From Phoenix dactylifera (taxonomy: Eukaryota > Streptophyta > Magnoliopsida > Arecales > Arecaceae): DNA of 64,000 nt. The notes under the pieces were generated by a model. The model saw only the letters and a list, made by a program, of their open reading frames with translations. It was not told where the DNA came from and made no database searches. Made by a program: the position numbers and the translations under genes. Within the stretch, counting starts at the first letter, position 1. Each line of letters starts with the position of its first letter. The stretch is from NCBI RefSeq assembly GCF_009389715.1, contig NW_024067676.1, positions 811,501 through 875,500 on the forward strand. Reading direction: 5' to 3'. Shown piece after piece: positions 48,768-59,703 of the stretch.

Positions 48768-49547
48768 AGTCTCATGCAGCCTCAACCAACAAGCAAAAAA
48801 AAATTTAAATAAAAATAAGTTACTAATTTAAATAGAGCCCAAAACATTTGATTCATTGACCACCATGTTGATTGATTAGGTCCGGTTGAAGCTCCTAATA
48901 ATTTTTTTTTGGTACATGAAACTCTTTATTTTAAAATAGCTGTGAAGGACTTGATTCGGGCTAGGATAAAAGTTTGCGAAATGATTAGGTAGAACGTCTT
49001 CTGATTGAGTTGGCAAAGCCACTATTTATCAGATAATGGATATGAATGGCATGGTTTTCACCTTGGCCCTCCCCACTATTTTTGTTCAGCTATCCCACAT
49101 CGCAGTCCTTCAAATATGTATGTATTGTTCCTTATTCAATTGAGATTAATAGTCTAAATGTTACACAAAGTGCCATTTTGTTGTTATAGAAGTCATTACA
49201 AAAGGATGGTATAGTGTATTTAGGAGTAATTGTGATAATCTTTATAATATTTATTGATTTTTTTTCTTCATTTGCATGCATATTATTGACTTACTTTTCT
49301 TTCCTTTTACTTGCGGTGGACAAAATCTTATTCATTTCTATGTGGCATGAAGAAAAGTGGTAAGATATACGGATCTATAAATAAGATAGAGATGATGTTT
49401 ATAGAAAATTTAGAGCATGTATACAAATTTTTATGTCATTAGCTAGAAGATAATATTATTATTATACGTAGATACAACTATAGTCCCTAATACATATATA
49501 GTTTAGTTGGCCATTCATTATAAGTATATCAAGCAAAATCAAATATC

Positions 49548-50223
49548 AAACAATTTTATCTTATTTGGTTAATGTTAGATTTCATCGAAACCTATTTAAA
49601 ATCCTTGACAAGAAATTTCAACTATGAGTGATAGTTAAATTGGTTGGTTATGAATCATGTAACTTCGCTATGAGAGAGAAAAAGAAGCTTGCAGTAAGAT
49701 GGTGGTAATTTTTAGGAGGTTGGTTGGTATGTGTACTCTTGTAAAATTTTAAATTATGATAAAAAAGAAATAGTTATGAATTGAAGTCTAGCTAAAATAT
49801 TATTATTGGATCCACTAATAACATAATATTTGATAAATTATATGAAATAGTTATTTATTGTGATGCAATGGAGTTACCTTACACCAAACAATTTTATCAT
49901 ATTTGGCTAATGTTAGATTTCATCGAAACCTATTTAAAATCCTTGACAAGAAATTCAAATATGAATGATAGTTAAATCGGTTGGTTATGAATCATGTAAC
50001 TTCGCTATGATAGAGAAAAAGAAGCTTGTATCAAGGTGTTGGTAATTTTTAGGAGGTTGGTTGGTATGTATACTCTTATAAAATTTTAAATTATGATAAA
50101 AAAGAAATAGTTATGAATTGAAGTCAAGCTAAAATGTTATTATTGGATCCACTTATAACATAATATTTGATAAATTATATGAAATGGTTATTTATTGTGA
50201 TTCAATGGAGTTACCTTAGACCA
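49548..50223. repeat. Tandem duplication, two copies of about 338 bp
   Basis: AAACAATTTTATC opens both copies (49548 and 49886). The copies share long stretches, for example TTTCATCGAAACCTATTTAA and GGTTATGAATCATGTAACTT, with scattered substitutions. The second copy ends near ATGGAGTTACCTTAGACC. The unit is AT-rich and I see no coding content. Confidence 0.9.
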
Positions 50224-51713
50224 AATGATGCAATCAGTGGGGATCTTCAAGACTATCCTCATGTTGAAGGCATCGAGAAAGAGCTCACTCTTCATCGAGA
50301 TGAAAATATTTTTATTTTCTTGCTTTTAGGAATCCTTCCCCATCCATCCATGTCACAACCCTCTCATCCCATGCCTTCCTTTTAAGGTACTTCATAAATT
50401 GCACAAGCAAACAATCCCGTGAAACTTTATGCGCCAAGAATATATAGTTTCGAAAATAAATGGATGGAAACATCGTAGAGTGGACTTTTACAAGAATCTA
50501 CCACCTACATGCAACGCTAGCACATATAATTTTTTTTTTGGGTAGAATTGCAAATATAATTGTTATGTATGGAAAAGTGAAAGGTATAGTCAACAAAAGA
50601 ACTATGATCAGCTTCCTTTAACCTATATGACACTTACATGTTTATAAGGAGCGAGCTATCTTGTTCACCTAAACTTTAAATCTACTTATGGAGTTGAAAG
50701 GCATGATCCTTGACTACTAGAAATTGTTGCAACTTCGAAAAAGTAGTGTGCAATATTTGATAATGATATAAAAAAGAAAGATTTGTTGTGCAACATATCT
50801 TAAAAATTTGACAAAACTTATATCTATGTAAGCTCCTAAAGGATATCATCAGAGAGGTAGTGTTGTAGATGCTTTAAGTAAACATATTACTTTACACAAG
50901 AAGATAGTCTATATGATAAATTTTGTTCATCAAAGGGCTAATCATTGATGATGGTCACCATTCATTTGATGATAAATGAAGTTACTTTTCATTGGATCAT
51001 ATGTAAAATGACTTTAAAACCAATATGTTTGAATAGGCAAAGATAACCTCATATGGATCTCTTTCCATGTCACAAGTGATTTGATCATGAATCTTCTTGT
51101 TGCTTTGGAGAAGATCAGAGTGAAGCCTTCAATTTGGGTCTTATCATGTGAAGGATTGCATTTATACAAGAGGACAAAAAATGAGATATCGCATTTAAAA
51201 AATGACAATCATTGTGGACCCTTTAATTATGTTGAGATTGATGCTCAATGTCCATGCACATTCAACCAAAGGTCCCAAGGCAAATTGTGATTATAAGTGA
51301 TTTAGTTTATGATGCCCATTGAGATGAAAGCTCCACTAACTAGGTATTAGCTAGCATTTGTTGGCTTTATCTTAAATGCATCTTTGCCACAATTCTAGCA
51401 AAATAACTTTTCGCTGACCATCTAAATTTTGTCAAGAATATGACAACTTTTGAATAGCTAGTACTAATGTAGTAAAGATGGCAATATCATATTGTTATCT
51501 TAGTCATGTTTAAAGTTCTTACTTTATTCTATTTGCTTCTATCCCCATATTTACTCTTATTGACCTCTTATTAAGTATAATAATTTCTTATGTATCATTA
51601 ATCCATTATTTAAACACACTATGTATGCATACATGACAAAGTAAAGGTTATCTAAAGTAATTAGGAAGGGAAGATCAATACTATGATAAAATCGATAGAG
51701 GTGATCATATGTC

Positions 51714-51747
51714 AGAGAGAGAGAGAGAGAGAGAGTGAGAGAGAGTC
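51714..51747. repeat. (GA)n microsatellite
   Basis: A GA run with one GTGA interruption about 300 bp beyond the LRX stop codon on its 3' side. Confidence 0.9.
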
Positions 51748-52041
51748 AAGGTTATTAAAGATGGTACTTAAAAAAATTATCCTCTTAGAAAATCAATGGA
51801 ATTCATAATCACCTATATTTTTCAAAGTACACACAAATATTAAAAAAAAAATCCTTTAAATGAAGATAAGATAGATTTACAAGTTGCTGCCTCTTGTGCC
51901 TCTCTTTTGCATGACCATATATAAAACAGTAAAAATAAGTACATTGTTGTAGCATGGCAAATTATGAGAAATGGATGGGCTTCCTCTAAAAATTATCTAA
52001 AAAAAGTGAGTGTTTCTTGGAGAATGGAGGACTAATTAGAT

Positions 52042-54351
52042 TTAATTATAGCCTGAGTAGATGGGTGGAGGTGGTGATGCATAACTTGTTCCACCAACCG
52101 GTGGGAGGATAAAGTCATCTTGCGGTGGTGGAACATTAGTGGGGGTGGGAGGAGGAGATAAAACTGTTGGCAGTGGTGAGAAAATAGGTGGAGGTGGAGA
52201 GAAAATAGGTGGTGGAGAAGCGATTAGAGGTGGAGGTGAGTGCACCGGTGGTGGGGGTGATTGCACTAGTGGCAGGGGAGATTGTACCGGTGGTGGTGAA
52301 GAAGTGACTGGAGGTGGAGGTGAGTGCACCGGTGGTGGGGGTGATTGCACCGGTGGCGGGGGAGATTGTACCGGTGGTGGTGGTGATGCTATTGGCGGTG
52401 GTGGTGAGTGGACTGGGGGTGGTGGAGAACGAACCATTGGTGGAGGTGGTGAGGAAATTGGAGGGGGTGGCGAGAAGACTGGTGGAGGTGGTGAGTGGAC
52501 TGGAGGCGGCGGCGAATAAACTGGAGGAGGTGGCGAATAGACTGGAGGAGGTGGGGAGTGAATAACTGGTGGAGGTGGTGAGATCGTTGGAGGAGGTGGC
52601 AAGGAAGTTGGAGGAGGTGGGAAGAAGATTGGAGGAGGTGGAGATTGGACTATTGGAGAGGGTGGTGATTGTGTTGGAGGCTGGGAGTACATTGGCGGGG
52701 GTGGTGAGCTTACTGGAGTTGGAGATGGAGAAAATTGAAATGGTGGTGGTGGTGAGTGGACACGTGTTTCAGGTGTCTCCTTATGATGTGGTGGAGGTGG
52801 TGAGAACACCAAAGGTGATGGTGGAGGAGAATTTACTGGAGTCGCAGGGGCATCACTTGGTAATAGAGGTGGAGTTGAGTACACCGGAGATGGTAAGGGT
52901 CGTGATTGAATTGGTGGTGGCGAGCGAACAGGAGGATGCACTTGTGTAATTGGCTTTGGAGATGGTTTTGGAGATGGCGATGGCTTCACGGGCTTTGGAG
53001 ATGGCGATGGCTTTACCGGCCTTGGAGATGGCGATGGCTGCACCGGCCTTGAAGATGGCGATAGCTTCACCGGCCTTGGAGATGGCGATGGCTTCACTGA
53101 TCTTGGAGATGGGGATGGCTTCACTAGCCTTGGAGATGGCGATGACTTTGAAGGGCTAGAAGAAGCTCTACACTTGGATCGGCTGCAATTGATAGGACGA
53201 TTTACAATCGGTGTACACATCCTTGCTGACTTTTGCTTTGGCCTCTCTGAAAGGCAATTGTTGATGTCATCAAACACAACCATTAACCTTGAACCTGGCA
53301 TGCACTCTTTGGCCTCACCCTTGAAAAAGTTATACGAGAATGTGAAATTGACGAGGCTTGATAGCCGACAAAGACTCTCTGGCACGACACCGGTGAGTAT
53401 GTTATGTGACAAATCCAACTCCTCAACCTTCATCAACCTAGCAAAGCTCTTCGGCAACACCCCAATTAATGAGTTCCAGCTAGAATCAAATACTGTTACA
53501 TTGCCCAATGATCCAATCTCCCATGGTAAGCAGCCAACGAGCCCATTGTTCATCAAGATCATTTCATTGAGAGTAGCTCCCATTCTTCCAACGCTAGTTG
53601 GAATACACCCTTCAAGCTTGTTGTTGGCAAGGACGATGACAGAGGCCGTTGAGTTACCAAAGTTTTCAGGGATGTGAGAATTGAAGCGGTTATCATTGAG
53701 GAAGATGGCATCAAGCTCCTTATCGAATAGCTCAGGTGGAAGGGGGCCCTCGAAGTCATTGAACCGGAGATCAAGGTATTTGAGATTGGGTAGGCCAATG
53801 ATAACCATCGGGAAGGATCCGACAAAGCGATTATTACTAACATCAAGCTCATGAAGGAGAGTGAGGTGGGAGAAGCTCCTGGGAATGATGCCGCAGAAGC
53901 GGTTAGAGTTAATATGGAAGACGGCAATGTCAGTGAGGAGGCCAAGCTCGACAGGAAGATAGCCAGCTATGTCGGCGTTGTTGAGGTCGACACCGGCAAC
54001 AACAGTGATATTTGGATCATTCAGAGCCTGAGAGCAAAAGACGCCATTATAGGTGCACACTTCGGGGCCGACCCAATTGCCGGTGAAGTTAAGGGGGTCG
54101 GAGTAGATGGCATGCTTCCATGCTTGGAGGGCGATATAGGCACGACGAAGGTGAGGGTTGGCGAAGCGGATGCCAATCTTGATGTCGAACTCAAAGTCGT
54201 CGGGGAGGTCCCCATTCTCTGAAAGGGCAAGCAGCTGGCGGTGGGCAATGAAGGAAGCTTCGACATCAGAGAGGGCCAAGGATGGAAGGATAAGGGATAA
54301 GGAGAAAAGAAGGAGAAAGAGGAGGGGTATGGCGCAGCCAAAGGCCTCCAT
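52042..54351 (-). CDS. LRX: Leucine-rich repeat extensin-like protein (LRX/PEX)
   Basis: A single-exon gene for a 769-residue chimeric cell-wall protein. LRX proteins anchor in the wall by their extensin tail and bind RALF peptides through the LRR domain. I start it at the second in-frame Met (54351), because MEAFGCAIPLLFLLLF begins the signal peptide directly; the Met at 54393 would add 14 residues. After the signal (about 28 residues) comes the conserved FIAHRQLLAL and GPEVCTYNGVFC cap. About ten LRRs follow (for example LDVSNNRFVGSFP, LKYLDLRFNDFEGPLP, VEELDLSHNILTGVVP). A Cys-rich hinge (KECMPGSRLMVVFDDINNC) ends in INCSRSKC. The tail begins with seven nine-residue units of the type PSPSPRPVK and continues with many SPPPP motifs, some as VYSPPPP. 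The single exon and the hinge fit LRX and pollen-type PEX alike; I cannot separate them. It lies about 15 kb from a RALF gene. Confidence 0.95.
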   Translation of the reverse strand: MEAFGCAIPLLFLLLFSLSLILPSLALSDVEASFIAHRQLLALSENGDLPDDFEFDIKIGIRFANPHLRRAYIALQAWKHAIYSDPLNFTGNWVGPEVCTYNGVFCSQALNDPNITVVAGVDLNNADIAGYLPVELGLLTDIAVFHINSNRFCGIIPRSFSHLTLLHELDVSNNRFVGSFPMVIIGLPNLKYLDLRFNDFEGPLPPELFDKELDAIFLNDNRFNSHIPENFGNSTASVIVLANNKLEGCIPTSVGRMGATLNEMILMNNGLVGCLPWEIGSLGNVTVFDSSWNSLIGVLPKSFARLMKVEELDLSHNILTGVVPESLCRLSSLVNFTFSYNFFKGEAKECMPGSRLMVVFDDINNCLSERPKQKSARMCTPIVNRPINCSRSKCRASSSPSKSSPSPRLVKPSPSPRSVKPSPSPRPVKLSPSSRPVQPSPSPRPVKPSPSPKPVKPSPSPKPSPKPITQVHPPVRSPPPIQSRPLPSPVYSTPPLLPSDAPATPVNSPPPSPLVFSPPPPHHKETPETRVHSPPPPFQFSPSPTPVSSPPPPMYSQPPTQSPPSPIVQSPPPPIFFPPPPTSLPPPPTISPPPPVIHSPPPPVYSPPPPVYSPPPPVHSPPPPVFSPPPPISSPPPPMVRSPPPPVHSPPPPIASPPPPVQSPPPPVQSPPPPVHSPPPPVTSSPPPVQSPLPLVQSPPPPVHSPPPLIASPPPIFSPPPPIFSPLPTVLSPPPTPTNVPPPQDDFILPPVGGTSYASPPPPIYSGYN
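52960..53154 (-). repeat. 27-bp coding minisatellite in the LRX tail
   Basis: About seven head-to-tail 27-bp units, consensus near CTTGGAGATGGCGATGGCT on the plus strand, each encoding a nonapeptide like PSPSPRPVK. One unit is altered to LSPSSRPVQ. Unit length is a multiple of three, so copy-number change keeps the frame. Confidence 0.9.
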
Positions 54352-54436
54352 GTTAGGTAGTTCAAGGAGGAGCACCACCCTTGGAGAGCCCAAGGCTGCT
54401 TAAAGGGGATCGGGTGGGAGGGGAGGGATGGGTTGT

Positions 54437-54442
54437 TATAGA
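54437..54442 (-). promoter_or_regulatory. Probable TATA box of LRX
   Basis: On the minus strand CTCTATAACAAC lies about 86 bp before the chosen start codon and leaves a short leader. No other TATA-like motif is as well placed. Confidence 0.45.
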
Positions 54443-55204
54443 GGGGGAAACCATGGATGTTTGTGGATGGTAGGCCTCATTTGGAGGTAGAGTTTGTTTG
54501 TTTTGGTTGGTTTGATTTAGCGGATTAAAATGGAACATGTAGAAATGACAACACGAAAAACAGAAGCATAAGAATTTCCATAAATTGATGTGCGTCGAAT
54601 GGGTAAAATGGATGGATGTACACCACTTTCGGATGTCCACGAGATTGTCATGCGTGCAGCCACATCACCTCGGTAGATAAGTTTGGTCTCCACCCTCTTG
54701 CAACCATACCTTGCTCACAATCTAATGAATCTCCTTTGCTTACTCTAAAGTAGGTAGAACATAGACTTAAAGATTTCTTTTTAATTTTATTTTTTAGATG
54801 AGTGTTGGAGAAAGGATGAAAAGCTGTGACTTTTAAAAGGTTACATGATTATTTATTTCAAGCGATCCTTGAGAAACCTAGCCAACATATATATATACTG
54901 ACTGCCACCCGAAACTTATGGAGAGTTAGAGCTTATTATTTATCATGTATAGTTCTTAGCGTTAGCAATTGATATATGGCAAGAGTAAACAATTTTAATG
55001 AGGATAAACAAACTCCTAATAAAATGCCTAGGTTAGATCTCAAAGAACACTATACTCTAATCATACAAGTGCACCACTATATTTGTTTCTTGGGCATATC
55101 TGCCCCTTAATTTACCATTATATGATTGTTCCACACAATTTGAGTTTTTTATTCACAATTCCATCAATATAGATAATTAAATTTTATCTAATTTTGAGAG
55201 ATAT

Positions 55205-55330
55205 AGATGGGTTATTTTTAGCCGACGAGCCTTAGACCAATCGATTGGTATTATCATCTCTAGTGGAGAGGATAGAGATTTGATGTCGGCAGCCCAATTG
55301 TACTTGCTCAAAAAAGAAGTACAAAAAAAT
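55205..55330 (+). mobile_element. Possible degenerate tRNA-derived SINE
   Basis: TAGACCAATCGATTGG could be a worn A box and GAGATTTGATGTCGG a worn B box, about 40 bp apart, followed by an A-rich end (AAAAAAGAAGTACAAAAAAATG). Too decayed for a firm call. Confidence 0.3.
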
Positions 55331-55884
55331 GAAATAAGAGCATCTCAAACATCTTTTCATAGTCATGCATGATGGGACCTCAAAGAGTGCATGTGGCATA
55401 TGATCAAAACAAAGTGAAGTATGGTGGCTTGTCATCTGTGGCGTGAAGTGTGAGCCCTCGCATGCACTTTATAGTTATGCTATGTATCTCAATGTGTTAT
55501 TTGTAGTTGGCGTTGTTTCATGCAATTTAAAAGATGCTATGTTTGTTGGACTTAATTTATTTCCTCTTTGAGCATGAGGGTAAGATCATAATCAAATTTG
55601 TGATACAAGCTATTGGCTTGTCTAACTTCGATCAGGTTCAACAATATGTGCTGCTAGACTGCAGTTAGGATTAGAACTTGCATGAGGATAAAAGCTGAGA
55701 TTATAATGCTACTGTTGTAGAAGATATGTAACACATTCAAATTTCAACTCAATTTCAAATTTTAATGTTCAAATCTGATAATACCTTTTGTTGCCATGCA
55801 TGCAAAATGAGTTTGCATTTAAGAAATGTGACATTCATCTAGAATCCTAAATTCGACATTGAGAATAATCTTGAAATTTGACTG

Positions 55885-56038
55885 TTGCTGCCGCCGCTCC
55901 TCCTGCTACTACTGGTACTTCTACTGCTTCTCCTCCTGCTCCTATTGCTACTATTGCTGCTACTACTACTATGGTACCTTAATTACTACTACTACTACTA
56001 TGATACCTTATTTTATACTACTACTACTACTAGTGATA
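55885..56038. repeat. CTG/TAC trinucleotide repeat region
   Basis: Imperfect CTG, CTC and CTA triplets pass into TAC runs (ACTACTACTACTACTA), interrupted twice by GATACCTTA. Frames that cross it read poly-Leu or poly-Tyr and are not genes. Confidence 0.85.
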
Positions 56039-56099
56039 CCTTAATTTTTTTTAGTTACCCTTTATTGTTTACAATGTAAAGATCTTGTTGTTTTCTCAG

Positions 56100-56183
56100 G
56101 CACCCGAACTGCATTTAGAGATCCAAAGGCAGATGGCTAACCAACAATCTGCAGCTGAGGATCTTCGATGTGAATTGTGGAAG
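56100..56183 (+). other. Orphan exon, coiled-coil-like 28-residue segment
   Basis: An open 84-bp segment is bounded by a strong acceptor (TTGTTTTCTCAG) and a donor (AAG/GTAAAA), with a length divisible by three. It reads APELHLEIQRQMANQQSAAE then DLRCELWK, a charged, helix-prone sequence. I find no partner exon within about 2 kb on either side. It may be a captured or decayed gene fragment, or an exon of a gene whose other exons are too short for me to see. I do not recognise the protein. Confidence 0.4.
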
Positions 56184-57156
56184 GTAAAATTCTTACGATC
56201 TCCTTGATAAAGGTAGACAGGATAAATTGCCACAAATAAGCTTCATTATTTCACTCCATTCCTTAGCAAATGCTTATGACTTCTTACATGGGCTTTTATC
56301 CTTTCACCTACTATGTTTCACATTCACAGTATTGTGTGGTTAATTAATTGACAATCTATTATTGCTAACAAGATGCTTATGTTGATTTGGTGATTGTTGC
56401 TGCTCTGTTAGGCTCTGTTTTATTCATGAAATGAGTCAATATCTTGGGACAAAGTTCATGGGCTCTGGTCTCCCACATTACAAATACTGCCATTAAATCT
56501 AGTGCCTTTTGTTTTTGTATTTGTACCTGTTTCTGCTCATGTAGCCAAGCTTCATTGTCAAGTGTTGTTTTAACTCGATATGTCGCTTGCTTTTATCATT
56601 TTAATGTCTATTTTTACTTTTGAAAGAAATTTTAGTTCAAAACATATGATCAATGAAAAGGATCTTGTGAGAAAACTCTTCATTATGTTTTAGCTAAATT
56701 CATTTGCAGCCTAGATTTGTTAAATGAGATGGGTATCATGTACTCTACTGTTGCTAATTATAGAACTTCTGTATGCTAGATGCTGTAGTGGATATTTTAG
56801 TATCTGGCAATAATATTGGCTCTTTTTACTGATAGTACATCGTCTCCTCAAAATTTTTAAATCCCGTCTTCTTGACTCTTTGGAGGTCTGCAATAGATAA
56901 GAGTGTCTGAGTTCCTTACCAGTAGAAGAATTCTTATGTAGCTGCTCATTTCTTAGGTGCTTTATAGAGCACATTTGACTCTGTGAATGCATATTCGAGC
57001 TGATCATAAGCCTCTATGTCTCCCCTTACACATAAATTTCCTCGACTTTTTAGGAGAGAGTTTAATTTGACTTTTAACCTCAGAAGTCAGAACTATAGTT
57101 GGATATTCATTAACTGCATTAAGATACTGTAATGTCAAAAATTTGATAAGAACGTG

Positions 57157-57183
57157 TATATATATATATATATATATATATAT
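57157..57183. repeat. (TA)n microsatellite
   Basis: An uninterrupted TA run of about 13 units in intergenic DNA. Confidence 0.9.
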
Positions 57184-57663
57184 TGTCAGATTAGTTAGAA
57201 TTCAAGCTTTATTGTTCATTGGTTTATTTGTATGTGTAGTATATTCATAGGGTCATTCTCTGCATAAGGATCTTCCATAATGTATGCAGTTGCAAGTGAT
57301 GTTTTCTAACCTTTCCACAACAAGTTTCTGAAAGGTTCTGCACATCACCACTGTTGTGAAAGAGGTTTGGAGGTTTGGAGATTTGACATGTAAAGTGTAC
57401 TTTGAGTCTCCAATTAATAATGACCTTGAATTGAATTAGTTTGTCAAAAAAATAAAATAATTGATGGTCCTGTGATTCATGAATAATAAATGCCTCATTC
57501 TCCAATGTCCCCACAAGCATATACACCTAGAATGAATCATCATGATTCCTTTTTTCAATCTAGTACTTTGTAGCTGAGTCTCTAGCTTTAGCATGAAATG
57601 CATGCTCCTTGATATGTATCAACTTAGAAGCCATAGATTACTCTGTCTCAAAGTCTGCGTGCT

Positions 57664-57903
57664 ATACTTAATGGGATTATGTATCATAATAATGGACTTA
57701 TAGGACCCAAAATATGGCTAAGTTTGCTATCTAGTAGTAGTCATGTCTTCGATTTTAGTATGTAGCCTCAAGTTGCTTCACTGCAACTTAATGGCATTAT
57801 GTATCAAAATAATTGAGTTATAGGATGCAAAAGATGACTAAGTTTGCTATCTAGTAGTAGTCATGCCTTTCATTTTAGTATCTAGTCAGGAGTTGCTTTA
57901 CTG
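57664..57903. repeat. Tandem duplication, two copies of about 120 bp
   Basis: Each copy holds CTTAATGG-ATTATGTATCA and then CTAAGTTTGCTATCTAGTAG TAGTCATG, ending with AGTTGCTT-ACTGCAA. The copies differ at perhaps one site in ten and abut directly. Non-coding. Confidence 0.85.
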
Positions 57904-57989
57904 CAATGTGTATTTTAGGTGTTACTTAGCAGAAACACAAGGCAAATTCTTGAGAGTTCTTAGTTGAGGCATATTTATAACAGTCAGCA

Positions 57990-58210
57990 CTGCACAGGGT
58001 GGAAATTTTTCAGGTAAACAAGGGTTCTCTTTCTATGGAGAAGGGTATACTGCTGAACCTTGGGTGTCATTTCAGAACTTCAACAAGATCCTTAATTTCC
58101 CTTTGTCAATCCGGGGCAATACGAGTGGCATAAGCTATTTCTTAGAAACGGGCTTTCGATAAGCAATTGGAGGACTACCGATTGGCTGATTGACCCCGGG
58201 AGTCAAGAAT
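57990..58210. other. Possible organelle-derived segment
   Basis: A stretch of balanced base composition stands out from the AT-rich surroundings, with CAATCCGGGGCAATACGAGT, GAAACGGGCTTTCGATAAGC and TGATTGACCCCGGGAGTC. The style recalls plant mitochondrial DNA, but I cannot name a source gene. A decayed nuclear repeat is the alternative. Confidence 0.25.
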
Positions 58211-58904
58211 CTTGTGCACATAATGTTATTGTAAGGGTGATTCCATGTCATTATTTATTTGGTCCAAGAAGTGATGCAGCTTGTAAAAAAAAGAAATTTG
58301 TTCTTCTATTGGATGTTGTAGCAAGTTTAAGTTAAGGCTTCTAAGGTGTAACAACTATTGCCAAAACTGGAACATCTGGTATATCATGTGAATTTTTTCT
58401 TATTTATCTTGATTTGTAGCAAATGAACTACTCCAAAAGATTGCCTATCTTTCCCCTCTGTACTCTCATTGAAAAAAAACATGTGCCCAAAGCAATTGCT
58501 CCTAAAATAATGTAATGCTATGTCTAGACTCCTTCTATAATGATTATCACAAATTTATGCACTCCTGATAATGTGATGAATTGCTACTAAAATAATGTGA
58601 TCCTCTAAAATAATTCTAATCAGTATACTTCCAGCTGCTAACCACCGAGACGAGCTTATGATGAATGAAGACCATACGAAGAAGGTGAGCTGATTGGTGT
58701 GGTGCATGCAGTCCTTGATTTGCCCATGATTTAATTTGCCTAGGATTTGGAACAAAAATCATATGGGGCAGGCTTCTTGTTTTGCCAAGTTTTTTTTGAG
58801 TGTATGATCTTAAAAAAAAAAAACCCAAAAGTCATAGATTTCTTCTACTTACCGAGTCGTTAATTTTGTAATTAAAAAAATAATAAAATAATAAAATTGC
58901 AATA

Positions 58905-59290
58905 CATACTACATGGTTAAGACATCAAATAAATTAGTTATATAGCAATACAGTATACACATCTAGATATATCGGCACACAATTTTTAGAACATAGTGTT
59001 CAGCAGTACACAGTACACGATCAGATGATACATTTAGCAAATTAGTCATATAGCAACCCAATATATACTTCCAAGCAAATCAATACATAATTTCAAGAAA
59101 TATCATATTCACTAATACGTACTATATAGGATATACATTCGTTAATTTTCTGATACATACTGCAAGCTTATTTGATGCACATCTAGTAATGATCTAATAC
59201 ACACTTGTAGATAAATCGATACATAGTTTTCAAAATATATATTTTTAGTAATATACACTATATGGTCAGATGCACACCAAGTAATTAATC
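58905..59290. repeat. Diverged tandem repeat, about three units of 120-135 bp
   Basis: A recurring order of motifs is visible: AAATCAATACATAATTT or AAATCGATACATAGTTTT, then ATATTCACTAATACGTACTA or TTTAGTAATATACACTATAT, then CAGATG-CACAT. Units drift by substitutions and small indels. The whole is AT-rich and lies between the orphan-exon region and the REF/SRPP promoter. Confidence 0.5.
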
Positions 59291-59703
59291 ATCTCACATT
59301 TATTTATTTTTTAACATTATGAGATTAATAGGCTCCATTAGTAATAGAAGTCTCATTCTTATTTGATTTTTTTTTTTTAAGGTAGGCACTGTTGAAAATA
59401 GGGCAAAATAAAAGCTCCGCTCATAAAATATTCTATAGTACCCTCCAATGTGATTTTTTTTTTCTAGAATTTGTGCCGTTTGGTGGACCATGGAAGAAGA
59501 AATTATTATATATATTGTATGCACGTGCATGCACCCAATAATAGCCGTTGATTTCTTTTTTTGGTAAAAAAGCCGTTGATTTTTATGGCCTCATGCATTC
59601 AGCTTGTATGGCAAAATGCTGGTATACGCAATAATTTCGCCTCAGAAAGAAACCTCCTCCGAACGACACCTCCAGCTGCCCACCGGACCTTCACTCCCCA
59701 TCT

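Larger units (their letters stand above)
47943..52041. other. Intergenic region between the oxygenase and LRX genes, no gene seen
   Basis: About 4 kb. It contains the oxygenase promoter side (C-rich to 47990, no clear TATA box), a hAT-like element (48311-48767), a 338-bp tandem duplication (49548-50223) and a (GA)n run at 51714-51747. Frames at 50167-50385 and 51081-51290 lack family resemblance. The LRX 3' UTR lies just below 52042. Confidence 0.55.
54443..59700. other. Intergenic region between LRX and REF/SRPP
   Basis: About 5 kb. It contains a weak SINE-like segment (55205-55330), trinucleotide repeats (55885-56038), an orphan exon (56100-56183), a (TA)n run (57157-57183), a 120-bp tandem duplication (57664-57903), an organelle-like segment (57990-58210) and a diverged tandem repeat (58905-59290). 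I find no complete gene. Confidence 0.55.

Noticed and set aside
50660-51300. Possible LTR-retrotransposon remnant with a VVDALSK-like phrase
   Set aside because: Only one short phrase resembles such elements, with no repeats at the ends and no neighbouring domains. Too weak to annotate.
52139-52949. Plus-strand Gly-rich and Val/Glu-rich open frames
   Set aside because: They are the antisense of the LRX proline-rich tail (CCN codons read as NGG) and have no independent support.
52960-53154. Regular 27-bp repeats that look like a CRISPR array
   Set aside because: Units abut without spacers, lie in a plant coding sequence and encode an extensin-type nonapeptide.
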